Origin: Paludibacteraceae bacterium
GTDB taxonomy: Bacteria > Bacteroidota > Bacteroidia > Bacteroidales > Paludibacteraceae
DNA length: 12,613 nt
Assembly: GCA_017646225.1 (NCBI GenBank)
Contig: JAGCMZ010000118.1
Span: 1 to 12,613, forward strand
Direction of reading: 5' to 3'
Part shown: positions 1-7,363 of the stretch, in pieces
Layout: each line of letters opens with the position of its first letter
Position numbering within the stretch: position 1 is the stretch's first letter
The notes under the pieces: model-generated
Databases searched by the model: none
The model's input: only the letters and a program-made list of their open reading frames with translations
Told to the model about the DNA's origin: nothing
Position numbers and translations under genes: made by a program

Positions 1-98
1 AGGCTTTTCAAGATAAATTAGATAGCTACGATATCGATCCTCAAATAAAAGATCCAGAAGACTTTATGGACAATCCAAGTGCTTATTTTGGCATGTAA
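1..98 (+). CDS. 3' end of an unidentified gene upstream of xseA (partial)
   Basis: An open frame enters from the left edge (first full codon at 3) and stops at TAA 96-98. The 31 visible residues are acidic and polar, with aspartate-rich stretches and the C-terminus NPSAYFGM. There is no membrane segment or recognisable motif. The stop lies one base before the xseA ATG at 100, so the two genes are probably in one operon and may be translationally coupled. I cannot assign a family from so short a tail; the coding call rests on the open frame and the tight junction with xseA. Confidence 0.6.
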   Translation, partial: AFQDKLDSYDIDPQIKDPEDFMDNPSAYFGM

Positions 99-99
99 T

Positions 100-1263
100 A
101 TGAACGATGTAGTACTGGGATTATACGATTTAAATGCCGAAATCAGCAACTGTGTTTCGGCTCATTTTTCGCACCCTGTTTGGGTGGCTGCCGAAGTGGT
201 GGGACTGAGTGAAAACAGAACGGGGCATTGCTACCTAGAACTCATGGAAAAGAACGATGCAGGGGTGATTGTTGCCAAGGCAAAAGCTACCATTTGGGCA
301 TCGTTGTACAAACAAATCAAGCCTTATTTTTTGCGCGAAACAGGTATGCCGCTTGCTGTAGGAATGACGGTGGCATTGCTAGTTGAGGTGGTGTTTCATC
401 CTAGTTATGGCCCTAGTTTGAATGTAAAGGACATCAATCCTTCGTTTACCCTAGGTAATCGGTTGTTGCAACGCAATCAGGTAATTAACCGCTTGCACAA
501 CGAAGGTGTCTTTGATAGGAACAAAGAATTGGCCTTGCCCCTTTTAACCCGTAAAATTGCTGTGGTAACGGCACAAACGGCTGCTGGTTATGGCGATTTT
601 ATGAACGAACTAACCCAGAATCCATGGGGATTTCGCTTTGAAGTTACCTTGTTTCCAGCCTTGGTGCAAGGAGAATTGGCAGAGGCCTCGATGGTAAAAG
701 CCTTGCACGAGGTGGCAAAACAAGCCGAAAATTTCGACGCTGTGGTCATTATTCGAGGGGGAGGATCGGTGGCCGATTTGGCCTGCTTTGATGGATACGA
801 ACTGGCTTATACCGTAACCGAAATGCTTTTGCCTGTAATAGCAGGGATAGGACACGATAGAGATGTTTCTGTGCTTGATATGGTGGCTGCTATTTCGTTA
901 AAAACACCCACGGCTGTTGCACAGTTTTTGGTGCAAAAAATGGCTGTTGTACACCAACAAGTAATGGGCTATCAAGACCGATTGACAAAATCCGTTCAGC
1001 AGCTGTTGCAGCGTCAAAATCAACGTTTGCAAACCATCGAAATGGTGCTGCCCTTGAGTGCACGCAGGTGCATTGAGCGCAAGGAACATCGCTTGCAGTT
1101 GCTAGAACGTTCATTAGACCTTTTATCGCCCCAAAATGTGCTTAAAAAAGGCTATACCATGACCCTGAAAAATGGTGCACTGGCATCGTTGCAAGATTTG
1201 CATAAAGGCGACGAGATTACCACCGTCTTTCACAACGGCACTGTCGCGTCTGTTGTTAAGTAG
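100..1263 (+). CDS. xseA: Exodeoxyribonuclease VII large subunit
   Basis: This is the catalytic subunit of exonuclease VII, which degrades single-stranded DNA from both ends to short acid-soluble oligonucleotides together with several copies of XseB. It acts in the cytoplasm in mismatch and damage repair. Residues 1-110 look like the N-terminal OB-fold (WVAAEVVGLSENRTGHCYLEL). The central domain carries the family motifs RGGGS (219-223), AGIGHD (248-253) and KTPTAVAQF (from 268). A glutamine-rich helical stretch follows (about 280-350), the expected XseB-binding coiled coil, then the C-terminal LSPQNVLKKGYT motif. At 387 residues it is shorter than the E. coli protein (about 456). I chose ATG 100 because a GTG at 79 would overlap the preceding gene by 20 bases and add residues the family lacks. 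xseB follows after 110 bases. Confidence 0.95.
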   Translation: MNDVVLGLYDLNAEISNCVSAHFSHPVWVAAEVVGLSENRTGHCYLELMEKNDAGVIVAKAKATIWASLYKQIKPYFLRETGMPLAVGMTVALLVEVVFHPSYGPSLNVKDINPSFTLGNRLLQRNQVINRLHNEGVFDRNKELALPLLTRKIAVVTAQTAAGYGDFMNELTQNPWGFRFEVTLFPALVQGELAEASMVKALHEVAKQAENFDAVVIIRGGGSVADLACFDGYELAYTVTEMLLPVIAGIGHDRDVSVLDMVAAISLKTPTAVAQFLVQKMAVVHQQVMGYQDRLTKSVQQLLQRQNQRLQTIEMVLPLSARRCIERKEHRLQLLERSLDLLSPQNVLKKGYTMTLKNGALASLQDLHKGDEITTVFHNGTVASVVK

Positions 1264-1272
1264 CCTCACCAA

Positions 1273-1335
1273 ATTTCAGTGCAAGCCGAGTGCAGAAGCA
1301 AACTTGTTTGGTTATGCCAAGGCGCAGCCTGAAAT
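1273..1335 (+). repeat. Dispersed palindromic repeat, copy 1 (between xseA and xseB)
   Basis: The 63-base element begins ATTTCAG (1273-1279) and ends CTGAAAT (1329-1335), a perfect 7-bp inverted repeat. The interior is a long imperfect palindrome centred on AAACTTGTTT (1300-1309, arms AAAC/GTTT). It shares CGAG-GCAGA on the left and TATGCC-AG on the right with copy 3 at 12528-12590, which has the same total length. Just downstream, AAAGC-GAA-GCTTT (1341-1353) forms a small hairpin; the stretch TCATGA..AGCGAAGC (about 1335-1350) is also found after copy 3, so the homology extends beyond the terminal inverted repeat. The element and its tail fill most of the xseA-xseB gap. I recall similar GCAGA/TATGCC intergenic sequences in Bacteroidales genomes, but no search was run. 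Confidence 0.75.
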
Positions 1336-1373
1336 CATGAAAAGCGAAGCTTTGAATAATCACCAATATACCA

Positions 1374-1556
1374 ATGACCTTTGAACAAGCAATTCAACAA
1401 CTAGAAGCTCTTACTGCTAAGTTAGAAAAGGGCGATGTAGATTTGGCTCAATTGAGCGAAGAGATAAAGCGTGCACAAGAACTGATTGTATTTTGTAAAG
1501 CACAATTGGGACAGGTGCAACAAGATGTCGAGAACCTAACCACATCGGCCGAATAA
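1374..1556 (+). CDS. xseB: Exodeoxyribonuclease VII small subunit
   Basis: This is the 60-residue accessory subunit of exonuclease VII, which binds in multiple copies along the XseA coiled coil. The sequence fits the family pattern: a first helix with FEQAIQQLEALTAKLEKGDVDL, then a second amphipathic helix with LSEEIKRAQELIVFCKAQL. The family signature (FEEAL-x-LE-x-IV-x-LE-x-G-x-L) is recognisable at residues 3-24. It is shorter than E. coli XseB (80 residues), as is common in Bacteroidota. The ATG at 1374 has no Shine-Dalgarno sequence. xseA lies 110 bases upstream, separated by a palindromic repeat instead of the usual close junction. No clear terminator follows before the efflux operon. 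Confidence 0.92.
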   Translation: MTFEQAIQQLEALTAKLEKGDVDLAQLSEEIKRAQELIVFCKAQLGQVQQDVENLTTSAE

Positions 1557-1623
1557 CCCCTAAAAAACCATCATTTTCTTCTCTTTATTATTTTTTAATA
1601 TAATAAGGTGGTATTCTCGTGTA

Positions 1624-1657
1624 AATAATCGTATTTTTGTAGTTTATTACGATTATT
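1624..1657. promoter_or_regulatory. Perfect 10-bp inverted repeat before the efflux operon (candidate operator)
   Basis: AATAATCGTA at 1624-1633 is repeated as its exact reverse complement TACGATTATT at 1648-1657, separated by 14 bases. The left arm overlaps the start of the candidate -7 box and the right arm ends 6 bases before the start codon. Such a position suits a dimeric repressor site, or a hairpin in the leader RNA that would affect translation. No regulator gene is present in the window, so the partner is unknown. The AT-rich context makes chance pairing easier, although the arms contain a CG step. Confidence 0.45.
1632..1639 (+). promoter_or_regulatory. Candidate -7 promoter box of the efflux operon
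   Basis: TATTTTTG matches the Bacteroidota -7 consensus TAnnTTTG and lies 24 bases before the ATG of the outer-membrane channel gene. At the expected distance upstream (about 1607-1611) there is only GGTGG, a poor match to the TTTG -33 box, so this would be a weak or regulated promoter. The surrounding gap (1557-1663) is very AT-rich and holds no gene. Confidence 0.4.
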
Positions 1658-1663
1658 ATTATC

Positions 1664-3067
1664 ATGAAAAAATTTCCCTTTTTGGCGTGTTTGACAGGTC
1701 TTTTGCTGACTTGTTGTGTGCTAAACGCCAAATCAGAATCGGCTCGTATCGACGAGCAATCTATTCCAACTGCATGGAATAACGAAGTTGATACCCTCTT
1801 CATGTATCAACAACCGTTAGAGCAACAATGGTGGCTTCGTTTTAACGATGCAACATTAAACCAACTTGTTGACGAGGTTCTAAAAAACAACTACGATTTA
1901 AAACAAGCGGCATACCGTGTGGCGCAAGCCAAAGCGGCCATGCGTGTGGCACAAGGTGGCTTTTATCCTACTATAAACCTCAATGCTGCTTACGATTACA
2001 ATCAAAGTGTTTCGGTGCCAGGTGCTACCGCTCAAGTAGGGTCGTTGGGCCTTGATGTGCAATGGGAAATTGACATCATTGGTGTGGTTCGCAATCGAGC
2101 AAAATCGCAAAAGGCAGCCTACTTGGCTTCGCAAGAAGAGTACGACGGAATTATGACAGCCATGGTGGCACAAACCGTACAAACCTATGTGCAATTGCGT
2201 ACGGCACAATTGCGTTTGCGTGTGATAGAAAGCAACTTGGAGAGTCAAAAAGAAACCATGGAGATAACCGAAGTGCGTTTCAATACGGGATTAGCATCGG
2301 CATTGGATGTGGCGCAAGCCAAATCCATTTATTATGCAACCGAAGCAGAAGTGCCCGCTATGGAAACACAAATTTCGGCATACATCAACCAAATGGGTAT
2401 TTTGTTGGGCCAAGTTCCTTGGGATGTAAAAGATAGATTGGAATTGAAAGACCAAGAAGTAAACCTAACGCCCGATATTTTGGTATCGGTGGGTATCCCT
2501 GCCGAAGTATTGCGCAGACGCCCTGATGTGCGCGCTGCCGAAAAGAACATCGATTCGAAAGCGGCCATGGTGGGTGCTCGTGTGGCCGACTGGTTGCCAC
2601 GTTTCTTTGTAACCGGTCAGTTTGGTTATGCTTCTACCAATTTCCAAAACTTATTTGATAATGGCAATATGTACTGGCAAGTGGCGCCAGCCATGAAATG
2701 GACCATTTTCTCGGGAACTACGCTTACGGGTAACATTCAATCGGCACGTGCACAGTTAGAAGAAGCTATTAACAACTACAACAACACCGTATTAACAGCC
2801 TTGCAAGAGGTAGACAATGCCATGACCCAATACCGTCATGTGTCGGCAGAGGTGTTGGCGGCCGAAAAAGCTTTTGAACAAGCCAAACTAACCAAAGACT
2901 TGGCTTTCGACTTGTATAAAAAAGGCTTGATCGATTTTCAAAATTTATTGGATGCACAACGTTATTTGTTGCAATACGAAGATAATTTAGTTACTACTAA
3001 GTCGTCGGTATCGCTTTCGTTGGTACAATTGTACCGCGCCTTGGGAAGCGACTGGAATCAAGAATAA
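1664..3067 (+). CDS. RND efflux outer-membrane channel, OprM/NodT family (TolC-like)
   Basis: This is the outer-membrane exit duct of the tripartite drug-efflux pump encoded by this and the next two genes; it trimerises into a beta-barrel plus periplasmic alpha-tunnel. The 467-residue length fits the family. The N-terminus is a signal peptide (MKKF, then a hydrophobic stretch to about 20). LLLTC at 13-17 is a possible non-canonical lipobox, so lipidation, usual in OprM proteins, is plausible but unsure. Two homologous outer-membrane-factor repeats are visible: the first begins near WWLRFNDATLNQLVDEVLKN, the second after the family signature GIPAEVLRRRPD (277-288). A typical second-repeat segment, ALQEVDNAMTQYR, lies near residues 380-393. 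The adaptor gene follows after 15 bases. Substrates cannot be read from sequence. Confidence 0.93.
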   Translation: MKKFPFLACLTGLLLTCCVLNAKSESARIDEQSIPTAWNNEVDTLFMYQQPLEQQWWLRFNDATLNQLVDEVLKNNYDLKQAAYRVAQAKAAMRVAQGGFYPTINLNAAYDYNQSVSVPGATAQVGSLGLDVQWEIDIIGVVRNRAKSQKAAYLASQEEYDGIMTAMVAQTVQTYVQLRTAQLRLRVIESNLESQKETMEITEVRFNTGLASALDVAQAKSIYYATEAEVPAMETQISAYINQMGILLGQVPWDVKDRLELKDQEVNLTPDILVSVGIPAEVLRRRPDVRAAEKNIDSKAAMVGARVADWLPRFFVTGQFGYASTNFQNLFDNGNMYWQVAPAMKWTIFSGTTLTGNIQSARAQLEEAINNYNNTVLTALQEVDNAMTQYRHVSAEVLAAEKAFEQAKLTKDLAFDLYKKGLIDFQNLLDAQRYLLQYEDNLVTTKSSVSLSLVQLYRALGSDWNQE

Positions 3068-3082
3068 TCAAACATACAGAAT

Positions 3083-4231
3083 ATGAAAAAAGTACAATTT
3101 ATGCTGTTTATGGCCACGGTAGCCTTGTTGGCATCGTGTTCATCTGGTCAAGAAGTAAAAACCTTGCCTTTGTCACAATATTCGGTAGCACATCCTGCTG
3201 TGCGCGATATCCAATATCAATTGGAATTCCCAGGTTATTTGCAATCGGAGCTAGTGGTAGACCTATTAAGCCGTGTAGAAGGCTATTTGCAAGAAATACG
3301 TTTTACTGCAGGCAGTTCGGTTGCTAAAGGCGATACCTTGTTTGTTATCGAACCTCGTAACTACAAAAATAAAGTACAACAAGCCGAAGCGCAATTGCTT
3401 ACCTCAAAAGCCAATTTAGCATTGGCAGAGACCACGCTTTCGCGTATGCAAGATGCGTTTAAAAGCAATGCAGTAAGCGAAATTGATGTAATTGAAGCCA
3501 CTACCAATGTTGATCAATGCAAGGCAGCTGTTCAATCGGCCGAGGCACAATTGGAAACCGCTCAAACCAACTTGTCGTATTGCTACATTTTGGCGCCAGA
3601 ATCGGGTAGAGTAACCCGTAGCTTGGTAGATAAGGGCAACTACATTGCTCCTCATACCCAATTGGCTACTTTCTACAAAGATCACCAAATGTATGTGTAT
3701 TTCTCTATCGAGGCATCTAAATTGATTTGGGCGCAAAACGAAGCGCAAAAATCCGATTCGCAAGTGAAAAAAGCGGGTCAGCCTTTTAGTTCGGTAGAGG
3801 TAAAACTAACCGACTCGCAAGGCAACGAAAAATATTATCCTGGTCAGTTGGATTATTTGTCACCATCGGCCAACATCTCGACTGGTACAGTAGATATGCG
3901 TGCTGTGCTTAAAAACGACAAACGCGAGTTGAACAACGGTGTGTATGTAAAAGTCACTTTCCCTTACAAAGACGTAAAAGATGCGGTTTTGATTCCAGAA
4001 TCGTCTATCGGTACCGACCAATCGGGTCGTTATATCTACGTGGTAGAAAACGATACGGTACGTTATCGTTCGGTAAAAGTGGGTCAGTTGCAACGCGATA
4101 ACATGCGCGAAATTGTAAAAGGCTTATCTGCCGACGAATATTATATTACACAAGCTATTACCCGTGTTCGCAATGGTCAGGCAATTAAACCCATCATCGA
4201 GCAAGCCGATACAACCGCTGTTGCAAAATAA
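3083..4231 (+). CDS. RND efflux periplasmic adaptor (membrane fusion protein), lipoprotein
   Basis: This adaptor, AcrA/MexA-like, links the inner-membrane pump to the outer-membrane channel. The N-terminus is a lipoprotein signal with lipobox LLAS-C19, so it should be anchored in the inner membrane facing the periplasm. Domains in order: the first half of the lipoyl-like barrel-sandwich with RVEGYLQEIRFTAGSSVAKGDTLF (about 66-89), a helical hairpin rich in Ala, Gln and Glu (about 95-165), the second lipoyl half with YCYILAPESGRV, a beta-barrel region, and a membrane-proximal domain containing AVLIPESSIGTDQSGRYIYVVEND. The 382-residue length is normal. It lies between the channel and pump genes, 15 and 12 bases away, as expected for a single operon. 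Confidence 0.95.
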   Translation: MKKVQFMLFMATVALLASCSSGQEVKTLPLSQYSVAHPAVRDIQYQLEFPGYLQSELVVDLLSRVEGYLQEIRFTAGSSVAKGDTLFVIEPRNYKNKVQQAEAQLLTSKANLALAETTLSRMQDAFKSNAVSEIDVIEATTNVDQCKAAVQSAEAQLETAQTNLSYCYILAPESGRVTRSLVDKGNYIAPHTQLATFYKDHQMYVYFSIEASKLIWAQNEAQKSDSQVKKAGQPFSSVEVKLTDSQGNEKYYPGQLDYLSPSANISTGTVDMRAVLKNDKRELNNGVYVKVTFPYKDVKDAVLIPESSIGTDQSGRYIYVVENDTVRYRSVKVGQLQRDNMREIVKGLSADEYYITQAITRVRNGQAIKPIIEQADTTAVAK

Positions 4232-4232
4232 G

Positions 4233-4239
4233 AGGAGGT
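4233..4239 (+). promoter_or_regulatory. Perfect Shine-Dalgarno sequence before the RND pump gene
   Basis: AGGAGGT at 4233-4239 ends 4 bases before ATG 4244, and directly follows the adaptor stop codon. It is fully complementary to the canonical anti-Shine-Dalgarno end of 16S rRNA. The other starts in this window lack such a site, as is normal in Bacteroidota, which makes this one stand out. Confidence 0.7.
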
Positions 4240-4243
4240 AATT

Positions 4244-7200
4244 ATGTCTAAGTTTTTTATCAATCGTCCCATATTTGCCTTTGTAATCTCTTTGCTGATT
4301 ATATTGGCGGGCGCGGTAACCTTGTTTGGGTTGCCCATTTCGCTATACCCTGATATTACGCCTCCAACCGTACAAGTAACTGCATACTATCCTGGTGCCA
4401 ATGCCGAGGTTATTTCGCAAACCGTGGCTGCACCCATCGAAGACAAGGTGAACGGGGTAGAAAACATGTTGTACATGACTTCTACTTCGTCTTCGGCAGG
4501 GGTTTATACCCTTACCGTAACTTTCGAGGTAGGAACCGATGTCGATATGGCTACGGTGTTGGTGCAAAACCGTGTGAACCAAGCTGCTTCTAGTTTGCCC
4601 AGCGAGGTAACCCGTATGGGGGTTGTTACCGAGAAAAAATCAAGTAGTATCTTGGTAATGGTTGGCTTAACATCCGATAACCCCGAATTGTACAATAACG
4701 TGTATTTGAGCAACTATGCTTCGTTGAACATTGTTGACGAGTTAAAACGTATCGAAGGGGTAGGTTCGGTGTCTACCTTTGGTGCCGATGTATATAGCAT
4801 GCGTATGTGGCTAGACCCTGAAGTGTTGCGTATTCGTAATTTGACTCCTTCTGATGTATTATCGGCTATTCAAGAACAAAACATTCAAGTGTCTGCTGGT
4901 AAAGTAGGTGAGTTGCCTACCTCGCACAGCGAAGCATTTCAATATACCTTGGACGTTAAAGGTCGTTTAACCACTGCAGAAGAGTTTGGTAACATCATCA
5001 TTCGATACGAAGAAGGCGGACGCGTATTGCGCCTAAAAGATGTGGCAACCATCGAATTGGGTAGCAAAACCTATACCACTGACAGTAAAATCAACCACCA
5101 ACAATCGGCCTCTATTTGTGTGTACCAATTGCCCGGTTCTAACTCGTTGCAAGTAGCATCGGATGTACATGCTAAGATAGAAGAGTTGTCTAAAAACTTG
5201 CCAGATGGGGTGCATGCCGAAGTGGTATTGGATACCACCGAGTACATTCAAGTGTCTATCGAAGAGGTATACCATACCTTGTTCGAAGCCTTTATCTTGG
5301 TAATCATCGTTATTTTGCTTTTCTTGCAAGATTTCCGCTCAACGCTTATTCCTGCGCTTACCATTCCTGTATCGTTGATTGGTACTTTTGCAGTAATGAG
5401 CATCATGGGATTCTCTATCAATACACTAACCCTATTTGGTTTGATTCTGGCCATTGGTATTGTAGTGGACGATGCCATTCTGGTGGTGGAAAATACGTCG
5501 CGGCACATGGAAGAAAATAACCTATCGCCACGTGAGGCTACCATCAAGGCTATGGAAGAGATTACAGGACCTATTATCGGTACCGTTTTGGTGTTGTTGG
5601 CAGTGTTTGTGCCAACCGCCTTTATGGGAGGTATTACCGGCGAAATGTACAAACAATTTGCGGTAACCATTGCCGTTTCTACTGCCTTTAGTGGTTTGAA
5701 CGCACTTACCTTAAGTCCTGCTTTGTGCTCGCTTATCCTAAAACCCAAAACCAAACAAAGCAACTTCTTTGTCTACAAATACTTTAATAAGTTCTTTGAT
5801 AAGTTGCAAGGCGGATATGTGTCGATTATTAAAACCTTCTTGCGCAAATCGGGCGTTATTTTGTTAGCGTTCTGCGCTATCTTAGCGTTGGTGGCATTTG
5901 GTTTTAAGAAATTGCCTTCTGCATTTATTCCTACCGAAGACCAAGGTTACTTTATGATTTCTTGCCAATTGCAAGACGGTGCTTCGCTTTCCGAAACCAT
6001 GCAAGTAATGGACAATGCCGTTTCTATTTTGGATTCGATTCCTGGTGTAAAAGCCGGTGTGGCTATTTCGGGTATGTCAGTAGCCGAAGGTGCGCAAATC
6101 TCTAGCAAAGGTACTATGTTCGTTATCTTAAAAGATTGGGAAGAACGTACCGAAGAATCGCAATCCATTGGTGCTATTATTGCCCGATTCAACAAAGAAG
6201 CATCCATGAAGATACAAAATGCTACCTTGTACGCATTCCCTATGCCCGCTATTCAAGGTTTGGGTACCTCGGGTGGTTTTGAATGTTATGTACAAGACAA
6301 GGGTAGTATGGGTGTATTGGAATTACAACGTACAGCCGAAGATTTGGCAGCACAAGCCAATATACAAGGGCCTTTGCAACAAGTACGTTCGTCGTTCAAG
6401 GCAACCGTTCCACAGGTATTCTTAAACATCGACCGTGAACAAGTAAAACAATACAAACTGGCTATTAGCGATGTGTTCAGTGCCTTGTCGGCTTATTTGG
6501 GCTCGTCGTATGCCAACGACTTTGTGCTCTTTGGTAAGGTATACCAAGTAAAAGTACAAGCCGAAAGCCAAAACCGTTCGGTAATTGACGACGTACTAAA
6601 ACTAAGCGTACGCAACAAAGAGGGCAAAATGGTGCCGCTGGGCGCCTTTACTACCATCGAAAACCGTTTGGGAACCGAGGTAATTACCCGTTACAATATG
6701 TATCCTGCTGCTTACGTTTCGGGCGATGCAGCCGAAGGATTCAGTTCGGGACAAGCACAATCTGCTATGGCTAATTTGGCGAAAGAATCCATGCCTAACT
6801 CGTTTGGTTTTGAATGGACCTCTATGGCCTATCAAGAACAACAAGCAGGTTCGTCAACGGTTATCATCTTTGCTTTGGCATTGGTGGTGGTGTTGATGGT
6901 GTTGGCAGCCCAATACGAAAGTGTCACCAGTCCGATGGCCGTTATCATGGCTGTTCCTGTGGCTTTGTTGGGTATTATTGCAGCCTGCTTTATTGCGGGT
7001 CGTCCCATGGATATATTCACGCAAATTGGTATGGTGTTGATGATTGCCTTGTCGGCTAAAAACGCCATTCTGATTGTAGAGTTTGCCCGCGATTTCCGCA
7101 AAGAAGGCAAGAGCATTTACGAATCGTGCGTCGAGGCAGGTCAGGTGCGTTTGCGTCCTATCTTGATGACCTCGTTTGCCTTTATTTTGGGCGTATTGCC

Positions 7201-7363
7201 TTTGGTAACTGCTACGGGTGCAGGTGCAGAAAGCCGTATTTCGTTGGGTCTATCGGTATTTACGGGTATGTTGATGTCTACCATTGTAGGTACTTTTGTG
7301 ATTCCTAACTTCTATCAATTCTGGCAAAAAATTCAAGAAAAGTATTTTGAACGTAAAGAATAA
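4244..7363 (+). CDS. RND efflux inner-membrane pump, AcrB/MexB (HAE-1) family
   Basis: This proton-driven transporter takes hydrophobic or amphiphilic compounds from periplasm and membrane and passes them into the channel. At 1039 residues it is full length, with the usual twofold internal repeat. The N-terminus FFINRPIFAFVISLLIILAG is transmembrane helix 1, followed by the first porter/docking loop. The helix 4 motif GIVVDDAILVVEN contains the proton-relay aspartates D409 and D410 (D407/D408 in AcrB). The second half starts near 535 (GVILLAFCAILAL, then PTEDQGYF) and includes helix 10 with SAKNAILIVEFARD, where K939 matches AcrB K940. All relay residues are present, so the pump should be active. 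The aspartate pair and PTEDQGYF suggest the drug-efflux group over the metal-efflux group; specific substrates are unknown. The 3' end overlaps queA by 17 bases. Confidence 0.96.
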   Translation: MSKFFINRPIFAFVISLLIILAGAVTLFGLPISLYPDITPPTVQVTAYYPGANAEVISQTVAAPIEDKVNGVENMLYMTSTSSSAGVYTLTVTFEVGTDVDMATVLVQNRVNQAASSLPSEVTRMGVVTEKKSSSILVMVGLTSDNPELYNNVYLSNYASLNIVDELKRIEGVGSVSTFGADVYSMRMWLDPEVLRIRNLTPSDVLSAIQEQNIQVSAGKVGELPTSHSEAFQYTLDVKGRLTTAEEFGNIIIRYEEGGRVLRLKDVATIELGSKTYTTDSKINHQQSASICVYQLPGSNSLQVASDVHAKIEELSKNLPDGVHAEVVLDTTEYIQVSIEEVYHTLFEAFILVIIVILLFLQDFRSTLIPALTIPVSLIGTFAVMSIMGFSINTLTLFGLILAIGIVVDDAILVVENTSRHMEENNLSPREATIKAMEEITGPIIGTVLVLLAVFVPTAFMGGITGEMYKQFAVTIAVSTAFSGLNALTLSPALCSLILKPKTKQSNFFVYKYFNKFFDKLQGGYVSIIKTFLRKSGVILLAFCAILALVAFGFKKLPSAFIPTEDQGYFMISCQLQDGASLSETMQVMDNAVSILDSIPGVKAGVAISGMSVAEGAQISSKGTMFVILKDWEERTEESQSIGAIIARFNKEASMKIQNATLYAFPMPAIQGLGTSGGFECYVQDKGSMGVLELQRTAEDLAAQANIQGPLQQVRSSFKATVPQVFLNIDREQVKQYKLAISDVFSALSAYLGSSYANDFVLFGKVYQVKVQAESQNRSVIDDVLKLSVRNKEGKMVPLGAFTTIENRLGTEVITRYNMYPAAYVSGDAAEGFSSGQAQSAMANLAKESMPNSFGFEWTSMAYQEQQAGSSTVIIFALALVVVLMVLAAQYESVTSPMAVIMAVPVALLGIIAACFIAGRPMDIFTQIGMVLMIALSAKNAILIVEFARDFRKEGKSIYESCVEAGQVRLRPILMTSFAFILGVLPLVTATGAGAESRISLGLSVFTGMLMSTIVGTFVIPNFYQFWQKIQEKYFERKE

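Noticed and set aside
79..99. GTG start at 79 for xseA
   Set aside because: It overlaps the preceding frame by 20 bases and adds seven residues that do not match the family; ATG 100 sits one base after the upstream stop.
1374..1556. xseB as too short to be real
   Set aside because: The 60 residues carry the XseB helix pattern and follow xseA; small size is usual for this subunit.
1557..1610. Rho-independent terminator after xseB
   Set aside because: There is only AT-rich sequence with weak pairing and no GC stem followed by a T-run.
5248..5763. 171-codon open frame on the minus strand inside the pump gene
   Set aside because: It lies wholly within the conserved RND coding sequence, its translation resembles no family I know, and such frames arise from codon bias.
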